A DNA stretch of 64,000 nucleotides from Oenanthe sinensis (taxonomy: Eukaryota; Streptophyta; Magnoliopsida; Apiales; Apiaceae): NCBI GenBank assembly GCA_028671895.1, contig CM053796.1, forward strand, positions 42,840,860 through 42,904,859, read 5' to 3'. The position numbers and the translations under genes are program-made. Positions 12,393 to 25,640 of the stretch are shown piece by piece. Each line of letters begins with the position of its first letter. Position 1 is the stretch's first letter. The notes beneath the pieces were generated by a model that saw only the letters and a program-made list of their open reading frames with translations, ran no database searches and was not told where the DNA came from.

Positions 12393-14350
12393 TGTGATTC
12401 TCTCCAAATCCGGAGTTTAGATTTGGGACTCACCAACCTACCAACAATCAACAATAACAAATCAAAGATCCCAAACAGATTATAATATGAAATCAAATAG
12501 TCGAAAATTAAAAGTAAATCCAAATCCTTTTATTACAAGCTCACTACGCTTCCGCTAAGCCGAACGCGTGGGGGCGCGTGTAGAGAAAGTGTGGAGGGGT
12601 GAGGTACAGGGGAGGCCAATGCTCAATAATACTAAATTGACTTGATATTAAGCTTATTGATTTCTACATAACATCCTCAATAATATTAACTATTTAATCC
12701 TTAATACTCGTCCTCTTTGATAAAAAAATTCTACCAATTTCTCTATACAGGACAAATTCGGTTGTACCACTACATGTTCACGCTTTATTATGAGCCTACC
12801 AACTGGGATTAGATGTTCTTCACCTTGATACGGGAAACATATTACGAGTATTTTAAGAAACCGATGATAGCGTGAATTCGTATGTAACTTCTCCCAAAAC
12901 CTTGAATTAAATCGATAGCCTTGTCGCAGCTTTAACTTCCTATCAGCAAAGTTAACTAATTCTGACCTAGTTGGCACACCTTCAAAACTTTTAAAGATAA
13001 CAAGAATCACGAAACTTTGAAGAGAAAATATTTTATATCAGAGAAAGAGTCACAAAATTTGAGGTTATAAGATTTTGAGTTTTTAAAGTAAATCTCATTT
13101 GAAATGTAAAAATAACTGAGTGATCAATATGATCAAAAGAACTTAATGTTGTGTGCCTTAGTTAAGACACTTACAAGTAAAGGTTATTAGCCTTCTTATA
13201 ATGCACAACTCATAAGTGACGACGTCCCATCAAACTTCTATCACACAGACAAATAGTCATTGTGTTCCCTATAAATAGGGTTGTTCACCTCAGTTGGAGT
13301 AGAGAAATAGGAAAAGAATTTAAAATTAGGTTAATAATTGATCTTTTTGACGAATAATATTTTTATGTACACCTTGGATTAAAACTTAACAAACTCCAAA
13401 GATGTTATTTCTGGAGAAAAGAATAATCAGAAAAGAAAATATTGGTACATAACGAGCAAGTGGGGGAATATATTATTTATCAAAAGTTTTTATGGGAAAG
13501 ATGGTAAAATAAATCACTGATGGGAAGGTAATTAAAATAATTCAGAAATGGAAAAGGTATTGTCAAGGTCTTCATCGATGTCTTCTTTATCGACTCCTCA
13601 TATGAACCATCGTTCGATACTAAACTCTTCATTTTCACGTCCTAAAATTATCGATACTCTACTTCGTCGTTGATTCGTAATAGTCTTTGAAGACTCCATA
13701 ATAGATACAATCACAAGGAATTTTATCCAGCTCATCACAATCAACTCAAGTAAGCGTTCCAATCTTAACTTATTCATTGGTACAATATCTAACAGTCCAA
13801 TACGAACTATATAGCGGCAACATGATCCAAATCATCTGGTAGAGGTGGTAACTCAACTGGCTCAGGTACAGGAATAGGCCGAGATGCCATATCCGGTACC
13901 GACTCGGGTACTACAACGGGTCCCGGCTGTAACCAAGTAACATAGTATCACCACACCACTCACAACATAGGCTTAAACTAAAATCAAACATAACTTAACT
14001 CATGTGAATATAAACCTATCTCAAATGAATATAAACCTATCTCATGTGATCTCCCAAATCTTTAATGGGCTATATCTCTACTTATTTCAGTGACTACCAA
14101 CCTGTAGTTCTGATACCAATTGTGACGCCCTCCAAATCCGGGGTTTAGATTTGAGAGTCACCAACCAACAATAATAATAAAATAATAAATCAGAGGCGCA
14201 CTGACGCTGCCAAACCAAAGATGATTTGTAAATCCAAATACTTTATTACAAACCCGATATCTTTCCACTGCACAGAACGCATGGGGAGGCACGTGTAGAG
14301 CGGTGGGGTGGGGGAAATTGGGTTAGGAAAAGAAACATGGATGGTGGGTG
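12393..14350 (-). mobile_element. Decayed non-autonomous LTR retroelement (tentative)
   Basis: Two related segments in the same orientation begin at 12393 and 14121. Both start TGTGA, then share CTCCAAATCCGG and GTTTAGATTTG, a TTTATTACAA stretch, and a GTGTAGAG-containing GC-rich part. Directly below the 14121 copy, 14107-14118 is the inverse complement of TGGTATCAGAAC, a near-perfect match to the initiator Met-tRNA primer binding site used by many plant LTR elements. This makes 14121 onward the 5' LTR and 12393-12620 the 3' LTR of a minus-strand element with an internal region of about 1.5 kb. I see no gag or pol domain inside; a 106-codon frame at 12690-13010 is unrecognised. The outer LTR limits are uncertain. 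Confidence 0.55.
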
Positions 14351-14361
14351 TGGGTGTGAGT

Positions 14362-14364
<3 letters not shown>

Positions 14365-14411
<47 letters not shown>
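14365..14411. repeat. (TA)n microsatellite
   Basis: Uninterrupted alternating A and T for about 47 bases, immediately beyond the GC-richer end of the 14.1-14.35 kb LTR-like segment. Confidence 0.95.
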
Positions 14412-14417
<6 letters not shown>

Positions 14418-15054
14418 TTTAAAACTCTTATAAATTATAAAACATATAACTAAAAATTATTTTAATATCACGTTTAATCTCTAAATAATTTTAAATAATT
14501 CCAAAAATCGTATAAAATATATTAGGTAAAAAATATAAAATTTTATTTTAGAAACGAATTAAAAATAATAACTTTTCAAAATATTTAAATATTTTGAATA
14601 TTCAAAAATATAAAAATTTTGAATTTTGAATATTTAAATAATTTACTCAAATAAAATTTTCACCCAAAGAAAAATACCGATTCGTGATACTGACTCGATC
14701 AATAAAGTAATATAATTTTTTTAAAAATGAACTCAGCCCCACTGAATCGAAAATAATTTCTAAAATAAGAATAAACATATAGAAATGCATCGAATTGGAA
14801 TAAAATATAATAATAATAAATTTTGAAAAATATTCGGGTTGTCAAACTTATACTCCTTAATCTCTTATATTTCAATTTATATGTGTATCAATATAGGAAA
14901 AGAATATGCACCCATATGAATGTTTGAATGAATTTTTCTCGTTACTTTCATTGAATAGAAAAAATAGAGGAGAGAAAAAAAGAAAATAAATATATCTATT
15001 ATATTTTATTTTTAAAGTATGTTTTGTAAGAGATAAGTTTACACAATTTTAATA
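14412..15054. other. AT-rich intergenic, nothing recognised
   Basis: Very AT-rich sequence with short palindromic A/T stretches. No gene or repeat boundary could be set. Confidence 0.5.
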
Positions 15055-15283
15055 CTCCTCATGTCTCGTCCATTTCTTTACACTTTCCTTTTTGAGATGT
15101 CCATATTAATTTTTTACATTTCAAAAAATAGTAAAATTTTATAATATAAAAATCAATTACATCATTAAATATTACTTGGTCCCACCACTTCACCCACTAT
15201 CCTCATTTTTTACTATTATCATATATATTTTCTTAACATCTGTGTCCAACGCAATTGTAAACAATTGGGTGGTACGGAGGGAG
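15055..15283. mobile_element. Stowaway-like MITE, 229 bp
   Basis: Starts CTCCTCATGTCTCGTCC, ends ACGGAGGGAG, and is flanked by TA. The inner arms TTTCTTTACACTTTCC and CAATTGTAAACAATTGG pair imperfectly as in other members of this family. It belongs to a different subfamily from the carbonic anhydrase MITEs and is similar to those at 30859 and 37647. Confidence 0.8.
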
Positions 15284-15468
15284 TAACCGTTAAAATGTAG
15301 ATGATCTAATGTGGTAAAAATATTCCAATGGATTGTACAATAAATCAAATTTTATAACCTATAATCTATAATGAGTTATTGGCCAAAACATCCTTTAAAC
15401 TTTTTTCATCAAATAAACCAATAAACTTTATTAAAATGTGATATTTTATTTGACAATTAATCATTGTT

Positions 15469-15815
15469 AGCTATACAAAAATTACATGTCAATTATTTAC
15501 ACATAGATATCATGTGTCTTATAATTAAAATAATTAATATCTTTTATAAAAATAATTAGTATCTTTTATAAAAAAAATTCCACCTCTCTATTCTAATTAA
15601 AAAATTACATATTCCTAGTAATTGTGTCTTTTGCACGATAGCTAATACATCAAGTAATCAATTATTTGTACATAAATGCTAGGTGTACTGCCTACTCATA
15701 TTAAAATAATTAATATCTTTTATAAGAAAATTCCCACCTCTCTGTTCTAACTAAAAAATTACACATAGCTAGTAATTGTGCCTTTTGCACAATAGCTAAT
15801 ACATCAAGTAATGAA
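15469..15815. repeat. 154-bp tandem duplication with a partial third unit
   Basis: A unit containing CACCTCTCT, ACTAAAAAATTACA and GCTAATACATCAAGTAAT starts at 15553 and again at 15707. A partial upstream unit starts near 15482 (CAATTATTTACACATAG). The copies differ at scattered positions, so the duplication is not recent. Confidence 0.8.
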
Positions 15816-17635
15816 TTTATAAATAGTAATAATTCGACCTGTCAAAAAACAGTAATAAAGATATATATTGTAAGTTGAGGGATAAAATTTTAATCTAACA
15901 ATAATGTTACAAAGCAAATAATAATATGCAAGCTTATTTATATTTATATTTAGGTAAATTAATTTTTTATTTATATTTTTATTGATACTTAATATAAAAT
16001 TTTATAATATTAAGAATTTATATTAATATTATATGTTCTCTTATTTTATATAAATTTATTCTATTTAATAGAAATATGTTCTAATTTGGACCCGTGTTAT
16101 AATAAATATATAATTGGATCTAAAAAATAAAATTTTAATTAATATAAATATATATATTATGACCCGTATTATAATAAATAAATTATATGTAATAGATTTA
16201 TATTTTAATCTTTCAGCTATAATAATATAATATAGATTAGGATCTCATATTTATAGCAAAAAATTAATAAAAAAATTTTACCAAGAAAATTTTATAAATT
16301 TTTATAGTATGAAGATAATTATATTTTCTTGATCAGTGTTATATAAACACATATATACAACTTTGTTATATATAATAAATATTACAGTAGTTTTTTGTAT
16401 TCATTTTTTCCTGTATGAAAAGTATGAAGGTTAAATTGTAAAAATATATTAATTTTATTGGTATTTATTGTTATGATGCGCCACATAAGATAAAAGGTAG
16501 CCTTGGTTAATAAATGCAGCAATAAATAACTTCAGTTAATTTCTTAAGAAATTTTGATCAAAATCTCATAATTTAATAAAGATAGTTGGTTTATTTGGTG
16601 AAAAAGAAAGTTTAAAGGCTTTTTTTTTGCAAAAAAACAATAAGTTGGTGGGGGGTTTTTTGGCCAATAACTCAATCTATAATAAGATAAATGCCATCGC
16701 TTATTTATCAAACTAAATTATTGCATAATTTTATACGTTATTTGAATATATGGATTTCAACTTAGCTTAAAAAATGGAAATAAAATTATAATACACTTTA
16801 ATCTTTATTTCAAAATCTTGTTCACATTACTGTTAATTAAATTTAAAATCAGCGACCTACAAAAAATCTTAACATGTCTTCAATCCACTATTATAAAAAT
16901 CATAAATAGTAAATCGTAAATAATTAGTGAAGGTATCGATTCAGAATTAATGAGAAAATTAAGGAATAATGAGGGTAATAATCGGATGTAACTTAATTTT
17001 ATAATAATATTTAATATACTAGACTTATTTTATTAGATATTTATTATTTAATATATATTTTTTATATCATAAATTTTAATCATGTATATTTAATTAAAGT
17101 ATGATTTTAAATTTAATAACTTGTTATAAAATATATCAGTTAATAAAATTTAAACTGATTTATTTGATTTAAAAAATTGAATAAATAAAATATTAAATAA
17201 AAATCGATCCACTGAATTGGAGAATTTTATAAGAAGAATCAGTCTTCAATCCAATAACAGGTTTATATGCAATATATAAGTATTTATATGAGATCACACG
17301 CTATTTCTATTTTGGGGGCAGAACTACCGGCCGTGGCCCCCTGAGCGTTGCGAGAAGCAACGACACTTTCGATTCAATTTTGTATTAATTTAATCGATAC
17401 GTCCAAGATAATGGATGACCTATGATTAACATAATAGAATAGAATAAACAATACTATTGTTATAAATAGTATATTATATTTTAGAGCTGAATTATTGTAG
17501 TTGTATTTATTCTCATATACAATTCGTCTTATAGAGTGGCTTCGTGGGGTTGGCACACATTATGCAAGTCCGTTTACTTTTGCCTATTCTTAGAACGGCA
17601 ATGACGTATATGCAACTATCATCTGTTGAAAAAGA
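15816..17635. other. AT-rich repeats with a recurring CCCGTGTTATAATAAATA-type motif
   Basis: At 16089 and 16163 the motif GACCCGT(G/A)TTATAATAAATA recurs about 75 bp apart. The tract ends at about 16235 with CAGCTATAATAATATAATAT. Closely similar sequence occurs again at 57.9-60.2 kb. It looks like a dispersed non-coding repeat family. No gene is visible. Confidence 0.5.
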
Positions 17636-17639
17636 AATA

Positions 17640-17896
17640 CTTCCTTGTTCCGTAAAAAATGACGTTTTATAAAAAATAAAAATCAAACTGATTTAACTTT
17701 GACCACTTATTAAATATTACTGATTTATATTTTTATCAAAATAAAAATTAACTGTAATAGTTAATGTAATATATTTTTTAATGATATATTTTTTATAATT
17801 TTTATTTCTAACAATAATTATTAATAAATGATCAAAGTTGAATCAGTTTGACTTTTAATTTTTATAAACCGTCACTTTTTATGGAACGGAGGGAGG
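17640..17896. mobile_element. Stowaway-like MITE, degenerate
   Basis: Left end CTTCCTTGTTCCGTAAAAAA and right end TTTTTATGGAACGGAGGGAG are inverted copies. Internal arms (CAAACTGATTTAACTTTGACC and the inverse GTTGAATCAGTTTGAC) also pair. Clear TA duplications are not obvious. No coding capacity. Confidence 0.7.
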
Positions 17897-20800
17897 AGCT
17901 ATTTTTAAAACTAGTGAGGTCATGGAGCATTTGTTCTGGAGCACTCTAGGATAAAATATTAATGTTCAACACTAATTTAAAGTAGAGCAAATAATAATTT
18001 CACACCATAATATACTTATAAATTTTTATGAGTGTTAAATGACTTGGGACGCTCAACTTTACATTCTAGCTCTCGGTGGCGGATCCAATTTAAATTCAGG
18101 GGCTAAAAAAAATTAAATTTATTATTAAACTTTTTATATATTCCGTATCAAAATTTTGTATTATATAAGATAAGATATAACAAAAAAAACTATAATTTTA
18201 ACAAGCATTCGAAGTTAAATAAAGTTTATACATAACTTTAACAAACCAAAACTGAGGAAAAAACATATAAACATACCTGGGACTTGACGGAAGCACCACA
18301 ACATAGCCTCATGCACTTCTTCATTTTCCGATCGTGCTAATCTTTCCTATTATTCAACGTCCAAACTCTAAACTTTCTCGCCTGTTGTGCCAAAAAATAA
18401 CGGTACAGCCTTAAGTAAAAAAATTAACTAACGCCATTCACATCGTATAATAACCGCCACATACGAGTATTTCTTAAATTGTATCTATCATCCCTATATT
18501 CACAATGACCGTCACCCATCGTTTCAACTCTAATTTCAAAGTCTAAGATATATACTCCAATCCATAGTTGTTGTGGAACATGAATTGTGTTTGAATTTTC
18601 CATGCAAAAAAAAAATCAAATATATATTTATGTTAAACACGAATACTTAATATTACAAATGTTTAGAGAATGATTAGAGTAAAATCTAGAAACAATTAAG
18701 CAGGTATAATAAGTTTAGGAGGTACCTTAATTAGTAGGGCGTTGAATGGGAGAAGTGATATACTATAGGTTATTGTGGAGGACCCGATAAAGTGATACCA
18801 CAGTAATGTAAGTGGGAATAATAAGAGCATTTCCGATTGTAAATTATGTAATTATTTCTCAAATATTAGTAATATATAATATATAATATATTTGTATATA
18901 GTAGTAGAATTTAGTTACAGAAACAAAAGGAGAGGAAGGTAGATAGGTTATCTAGATTGGATAAAGAAAGCGAAAGGATAATTGTCAAGGGCTTCTTGAA
19001 TGGTCAGTGCCGCTCGTTGAATTAGTCCCTCATATCCAAATTACCCATACCCCTTTAAATTTTGAAAAAATTAAATTTAAAACTTTAAATGACCATCTTC
19101 TTGATAAGAAATAAAGCACACTTTTTCAACACCCCCAACCGTCCATTTTTCTTGGGTGGTGTTTGACAACTTTTTATCATGAAAAGTGTTTAGAAAAAAT
19201 ATATAAATCATTCTAGTTATTTAATTTTAAAGTTTTAGTCGAATTCAATAATATTCGAACTTGACTCGTTAAAATAAATATCGAATCTTTTATTGATGAG
19301 GCGTCCGGAGATAATCATGTATTTTGTCATATAGGAATTAGAATTAGAATTAGAATTGACCTAAATCATAGTGAACAAGTACGAACTCGAACTCCAGGTG
19401 CTCGCTAGAAGAAAATACAGTATGAAACTAGAATATGAAAATATATATGAAAAAAAGGCCTTTTAAGAGTATGAAAAATATATATTCTGTCAAAAAAAAA
19501 GAATATGAAAATATATATGTGGGTTTGGGCCTGGGTCTTTTAAGCAATAGAAAAGCCTTGAGTCTTTTATCTCACACAAAAAATATTGCCCTTCATCGTA
19601 AATAGGGCTTCTGGATTGACCTAAATAGTGAAATAAATGAATATTGAAAATGATAAAATAATTTTGGTGAAGGTGCTCCGGCATATCAAGGCCCATAAGA
19701 CCATATAATATATTGTCCTGTAAATTAATCCAATGAAATAAGTGTTTGTAAAAAATTAAAAATGTTTCTAAAAGAAAATTTGTTTAGTTAGATGAATTAT
19801 AAGAAGTCAAATAATGCGATCTATTTTGAAGGGTCCGGTATCTTGACAAGCGATTGATGCAATTATTTATTATTATTTTTTCTTACGGATAGAATTAATA
19901 ATAAATTTTTAATACAAGTCCAGAGGTTTGATCATCCTATCCGTGCTTCTAATAAATTATTTAGGAATTTTCATTATTCATGAAAAAATGATTATAAACA
20001 AGAGATTATTTTAGATCAGCGGTTTATTTTAAATAAATAATCATTACAGCAAAGCCAGAAAAGTACAATATATTAATCATCAATAGTATGTTCAATTCAA
20101 TCAATCAGATATATTTTCATTTCATGCCACTACCCAAAAAATCATATATTTGTATTACGTACACACTTAAACTTTACTCCATTTTATTTATAATAATAAT
20201 AAAAAGAATGTGTCAGTTACATGCCTCCGCAATATCTGAGTCATCGATGGCTTCTAGTTACAAACAAATTTCGTATACCAGCGCCTAAAAACAACAGGTA
20301 ACAAATAAAATAATGAAATATTATTCGATTTTTATAATCTTATCCAACCAAAATAAATAGCAGGAGTAGATTAAAAAAAACGCATAAAGCAGCAGATAAA
20401 TAATGTCTGTAAAAAATAGTTAAAGGCACCAACAAAAATCAAGAAATAGCTCAAACATAAACCCCACCTCATTTCTGCTGTGATCAACCAGGTTTTTCAC
20501 TACCCCTTGTATTTATTTTTGTATGTATCTATTTGTGTTGTGTGTATGTATTGGAACATAAGTTTGTATGTAAATATGTAATGTTTTTGTGAAAGTTGTG
20601 AACTTTATGTACTCTTCTATATCAAGATTGAATTTGATGTATATAAATTGATGGAATGAATATATAAGATTGATTATCTATTGTATATGCAGGGTTTTGT
20701 TTATACATATATACAGAAGTGTGTGTTTATATATAGCTGTTTCAACTGTCAAATGTAATCTCTGTATATTTGGTGTCAGAGAATTTTCAGTTAAGGTTAG

Positions 20801-21370
20801 TATTGTGTTTTTTTTATTATTTTATTAGGTTGGTGGTATAATCTTGATTCAATTATTGTCAATGGTATTTTTATATATAAATTAAAGTAGGATACTGGTA
20901 GCTTTGACTATAGTAGTTCAATTGTTCTTTGTTGAACATGGTTGTTCCGTACATTTATCTATAAGCATAATGTTATTTTCTTAATAATTTTTTTCTGAGC
21001 TGATATTATGATTTATTCCTCGGTTGATATTTTCATTTTAAAAGTGATGATTTGAGCCTGGATAGTGGCATTTTAATGGATGTTTACGACAGACACTTTC
21101 TGAATTTTAGTTATCTGCATAATACAATATTACATGGAACTTTAATATCTCGACAAAAACAGTAGATAGTATAATCCATTACTAAATTATGCATTTTATT
21201 TTTTTGGCAAATAGAGATGTTATTTACATGAAAAGTAGAGCAATATTAAATTATTAATGGCCACTGCCCACTGATGCATCTCTTCTATGGATTTCTCCAG
21301 TTGGGTATAATGTCTTCTGTTACATTTCCTTGTTAATATAACAATTTGTTGCATTAGTTCATAATATTCA
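17897..21370. other. Intergenic and probable AMSH2 promoter and leader region
   Basis: A block at about 18070-18400 contains GGCGGATCCAATTTAAATTC followed by an A-rich tract, which resembles worn transposon sequence. A short AATTAG tandem lies near 19325. The last kilobase probably holds the AMSH2 promoter and a leader intron: the text before the start codon contains a plausible acceptor (TATTCAG|CTTC near 21371). The first exon was not located. Confidence 0.4.
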
Positions 21371-21415
21371 GCTTCTCCAGTTCTTCACTTGAACCTCTTG
21401 GTTTGCCCGGTATCT

Positions 21416-24393
21416 ATGGCTACGAAAAGTACGAGACTGTTTAGTACGCATGCTGTGACACAATCTTCTCCCTCTCCTGGAATATCTCACATACACACTG
21501 TACGAGATGCTGTGCAACTCTCACGTATCACAGATGTCGGTGAAGGTCATGGAATTGAAAAATCCTCATGCAGAGAATCGACAACATCTAGAGTCCTCAA
21601 AGATATACATATAGTAAGTTAGAACTCATATAGAATGTGTATAATAATGAATTGTCTTGATGACAATCTGTAATGTATTGCTTTCTTCAGGCCTTTGAAC
21701 TGATTTTGTAATTCCATTATCAGCATGTTACAAGTAGAATCCAAATATTAATCTGTTTATCTTTTTTAAAGCCTGAACGGTTGATGGAGGATTTTCTTGA
21801 ACTTGCAAGAGATAATACAAATAACGATGTGGAGACGTGTGGAGTTCTGGGTGCTTCTCTTGTAAGTTTTACATTATAGAAACTACATGAACAGGTTTAC
21901 TACTTTACTTGCTGTCATTATCAACTGTAATCGAAGTTAATATTTATCTAACTAATAGAAGCTTACCAAGGTATTGTTTTCAGTGATAGTTTTTTATTAC
22001 ATGCTGAATATGTGATCTGTAATTGAGGCAGTACACATATAGTCTAATGGTCATAAGTGGTAAAGCTTTCATATCCAATCTTTGTAGTGTATACATTAAA
22101 ACTATAATAGCTTCAGGTTGACAAGAAATATACATAATTTATATTTGCATCAACACCTTCCCCTTCAAATGCTTGAACAAACTCAAACGAGCCTGAGATT
22201 CAGTTCTTTTGGAGTCTCCCTTACTTTTGGTCAAGGCATATAACATGACCTCTGTACGCCCCAAGTTACATTCTTCATGTGTCCAGAAAGCTTATAGTGC
22301 ACTAGGTAAATACCCTAAAAGGATAGTTGACCTGGCTCTGCAACTTATTTATGTGGCTTAATAACCACTCTGTTAGACTGAGTGCTATCTAAGCAGCCAT
22401 CCATAGCAGTGCTGTAGGTTTACTTGGCAAAAGAAAATGGCAACATAGTCGTTTGATGAACCAGATACAACATAATGTGCTCCCTTTTATCTCATGATCT
22501 GTTGTTGTTACTGCTGTTGCATTCCTTTATTCTCTAAACTCTAATCGTAGAAGCAGCTAAATTAACCTGAATAGGATAATTCTTTTATCTGAATTTCATG
22601 TCTGTGTTTTCCTTTTTTTCCAGAAAGAAGGAACCTTTTACATAACCACATTAATAGTACCCAAACAAGAATCTACTTCTAGTTCTGTAAGTTTCTGGTG
22701 CTCTGTTTTACTATTTTTTTTATTCCATGTGTTCTACAAAGGATTGCATAATATTTCAAGATCCTGATGTTCCTGTACTTGTTAATAGTGTCAGGCTCTT
22801 AATGAGGAGGAGATATTTGCTATACAGTATGAAGTATCGGATTTTCCTATAGGATGGATTCATGTACGCATACGAATATGTGTCTCTTAATTCCCTTGTC
22901 AGCACCTCTTTCAATTTTTAGTGTAATTAATGCTGTATTACACTCTATATGCATTGCCTCTATTGATTTATGAGTCATATGCTCTATCTATCTCTTAGAT
23001 ATGTTTCTGAATTCAGATTGTTATCTTATGATATTGTTATATGTGGCGGATCACCTGGACCGCTTATCCTTAATTTTTACTTTTTTAACTCCCACACATC
23101 ACAAGGAGAGTTCATCCTTAAGTTTCACCTTATATTGTTATATTCCACCACTTTATTTTGACTTTACGCATCTACATTGTAATTTGTAACTTGATCTTTT
23201 GTGCATTTCTAGTAAGCACTCATATTTTTAGCAGCCTTCTTGTTACCGAGAAACTGTTCTACTTGTATGACTACATGTTAAATTGTAGTGGTTTATTTCT
23301 ATTTTCTTCATGTGGGCTGCTGATGAAACATGATTCTGATTTCAGACACATCCATCCCAGACTTGTTTCATGTCATCAGTCGATTTGCACACCCAATATT
23401 CATACCAGGTAATTAATTTAAGTTAATAATTGCATCTATTTGTTTATACAGCTCGAACTATTATAGTGTTGTCTCTCATTAATTATAGAAACTCTCATTT
23501 GCATTTTTGTTTACTGATGAACACATTAATATGCTCGAAGCAAAATGGACTGATTCAATTAAAAAATAAAGTGAATTTTCTTGAAGATATCTAACAAAGG
23601 GATGACATCCCCTTAAACTTCTCTAGGGCTTTTGTTGGTTGTAGGGGTCGTAGTTTGCCTGGTGCTGGTTGGTTACTTTCAAACTAAGCAGCAAAATAAG
23701 ATGTTAGTTCGATGCAGATATATTGTACTACACTAAATGCAAGCCTCTCAGCTACAACATCTTGTAGTACCCTTGTAGTTTGATATTTGGTTCCTAAATC
23801 TGCATGAAACATCACTTTGAGCATTTTTGCGGGCATTCTACCTTTATGCATTTGTGATAGATTGGTTCCTTAAATTTTTTCCTATTTCAGGCCTTGAATC
23901 TATCAGTTAGTTACTCTAATTGAGAATTTGATTTGTAACAGTCCCAGTTTGTCTTTTTTCTTTTTTTTCCTTTTAATTCCAACCATACATTCCTTGCATT
24001 CACTCCTGTTATATTTTTGCATCTTGTTTTTAGATGATGGTACCTGAAGCTGTAGCTATTGTCATGGCTCCAACAGATGAATCAAGGTATATTCCTTTTC
24101 TCAACATATCTTTAATTAACAACAAACTTTAACAAAGAGGAGCAATCCTCAGACAACAGTTTCTGTGTATCTTGTTTTGTTCTTAGGTTGATAAATTTTA
24201 CATTTTGATGATGCACAGGAGTTATGGGGTATTCAGACTTACCGACCCCGGTGGAATGAATATTCTAAAGGATTGCCCGGAGAGGGGATTCCATACGCAC
24301 AAGGAATTGCCTGATGGGAGTTCCCTCTATGAGCATTGCACTAATGTCTATATTAACCCACATCTGAGATTGGAGATCTGTGACTTACGGTAA
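21416..24393 (+). CDS. AMSH2: AMSH-like deubiquitinase 2 (JAMM/MPN+), 7 coding exons
   Basis: Metalloprotease of the AMSH family, which removes ubiquitin chains (K63-linked in characterised members) and works with endosomal sorting. CDS exons: 21416-21613, 21772-21861, 22624-22686, 22789-22863, 23346-23408, 24034-24086 and 24219-24393 (717 nt, 238 aa), all GT-AG and in frame. The JAMM centre is complete: Glu87 in ETCGVL, then GWIHTHPSQ with His142 and His144, and Asp155 in SSVDLH. The AMSH C-terminal signature follows (LTDPGGM, then YEHCTNVYINPHL, ending EICDLR). There is no N-terminal MIT domain, which is how AMSH2 differs from AMSH1 and AMSH3. The start is the first ATG of the frame after a likely leader acceptor; a longer N-terminus is not excluded. 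Confidence 0.93.
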
Positions 24394-25085
24394 CATAGCA
24401 ATAAATATTTAATGAATTTCCATTATTGCTTTAAGTTCTAGTTTTAAATTGGTACAGATCCATTGTCAATAAATGATTGATTTGATAATATGATGAATGA
24501 TCTCAATAATTAAGAACTGAAATTGATTAGTTATTTTTGAAATTCTAAATCTATGAAGTATGTTTTGAGAGGTGAGATTGACTTGGTGTTTTGTATCTGC
24601 ATGCCTAAATTAGTCAATGTTCTATATTGTGAACATTAAATGCTTGATAATGATTCTACGGTTTCTACCTATTTATTGAGCAACAACTGCTCAATGTTCT
24701 ATATTGTGAACATTAAATGCTTGATAATGATTCTATGGTTTCTACCTATTTATTGAGCAACAACTGCTCTTGAGAGTTTTCTTATGCAAATTAGTTTGCG
24801 GAAGAATAAGAGTTTGACGATAGTATGATTTCTGATGGAAATGCAATTCTTAGTTTTTGTTATCAAGATATACAGAGTTGCAAGATTCAACTACCTCTCG
24901 TTACCCGTCAAGTAGGATAGCGCGATTGTTGACACTCAACATACAGTTATTAATTAAATACTTTGGAATCCAACTATTTTTTTGTTGATATTTGTGTATT
25001 TTATTATTCCGCATCTAGTTCCTCCACTGATGAGAATGCATTTTCATTCTCCACCTTCTACTCTCTTTTTGTGACCTATACAATT
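24394..25085. other. AMSH2 3' flank with a 77-bp tandem duplication
   Basis: A 77-bp unit starting TCAATGTTCTATATTGTGAA occurs at 24614-24690 and again at 24691-24767. The two copies differ at one base that I can see (TTCTACGG versus TTCTATGG). The rest is unremarkable. Confidence 0.9.
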
Positions 25086-25640
25086 TTACAATGAAATGAA
25101 ATTGTAACCGTCTTCAGTGTGACTCCTATGTATATATTCTTTAGATCTCCATGGCTTTAAAAATCCAGTTGAATTGCTCTTCTTAGACATTTCCAGTGAT
25201 GTTTCTCCCAGCGTAGTACAGTCCTGATGATGTTCCAAAACTGGCTTAGTTTTGCCTTTATGCAATGTAGTTGTAGGCGACATTTCGATGAAACTCTCCA
25301 CCTGATTACCTCAGTCTGTGATGGTGATCAGCTCTCAAAAATAGTATTATCTGCATGTGGTCAGACTAGATATTGGTTGAATAGCGAGAAAGTTGTTTGG
25401 ATTTGAACATCATAGAAATCCTCTTTGCCTGAAATCGGCATTGAACCTGAGGTATTGATTATCACAAGTAACCTCTCTGGTTCATTACAATCTCCACCTT
25501 CCTGCTTACTTCTTGATCCGAAGAAATTGAGTTTGAAGTCAAAAACTTCCAAATTTTTTGCAGCAATTTGGATGATTTCTTTTTCCATTTCTTCATGCGA
25601 AAGCAAGCTCTGAGTTGAACTCAACTGAGATCTTCCTCCA
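25086..25640 (-). pseudogene. Truncated DUF1645 pseudogene, tandem copy of the 27.8 kb gene
   Basis: Two minus-strand frames (25624-25361 and 25301-25086) match successive parts of the intact neighbour. The N-terminal part reads SLLSHEEMEKE...IAAKNLEVFDFKLNFFG against SLFYHEEEEKEFAEIAAKISEDFDFKLTFLG. The later part reads EMSKKSNSTGFLKPWRSKEY against ELSKKSNSTGFSKLWRFKEY. The frames are offset, so there is a frameshift and a stop between them after SLFNQYLV. No in-frame ATG starts the first frame. The copy stops at YNFISL and lacks the last roughly 75 residues, including the YLPYKPEVVGFFTNVNG segment. It is on the same strand and about 2.2 kb downstream of the intact gene. Confidence 0.88.

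Noticed and set aside
18270..18420. Exon-like minus-strand piece reading MKKCMRLCCGASVKSQ before a GTATGT donor
   Set aside because: No matching acceptor exon or upstream coding sequence, and it lies in worn transposon-like sequence.
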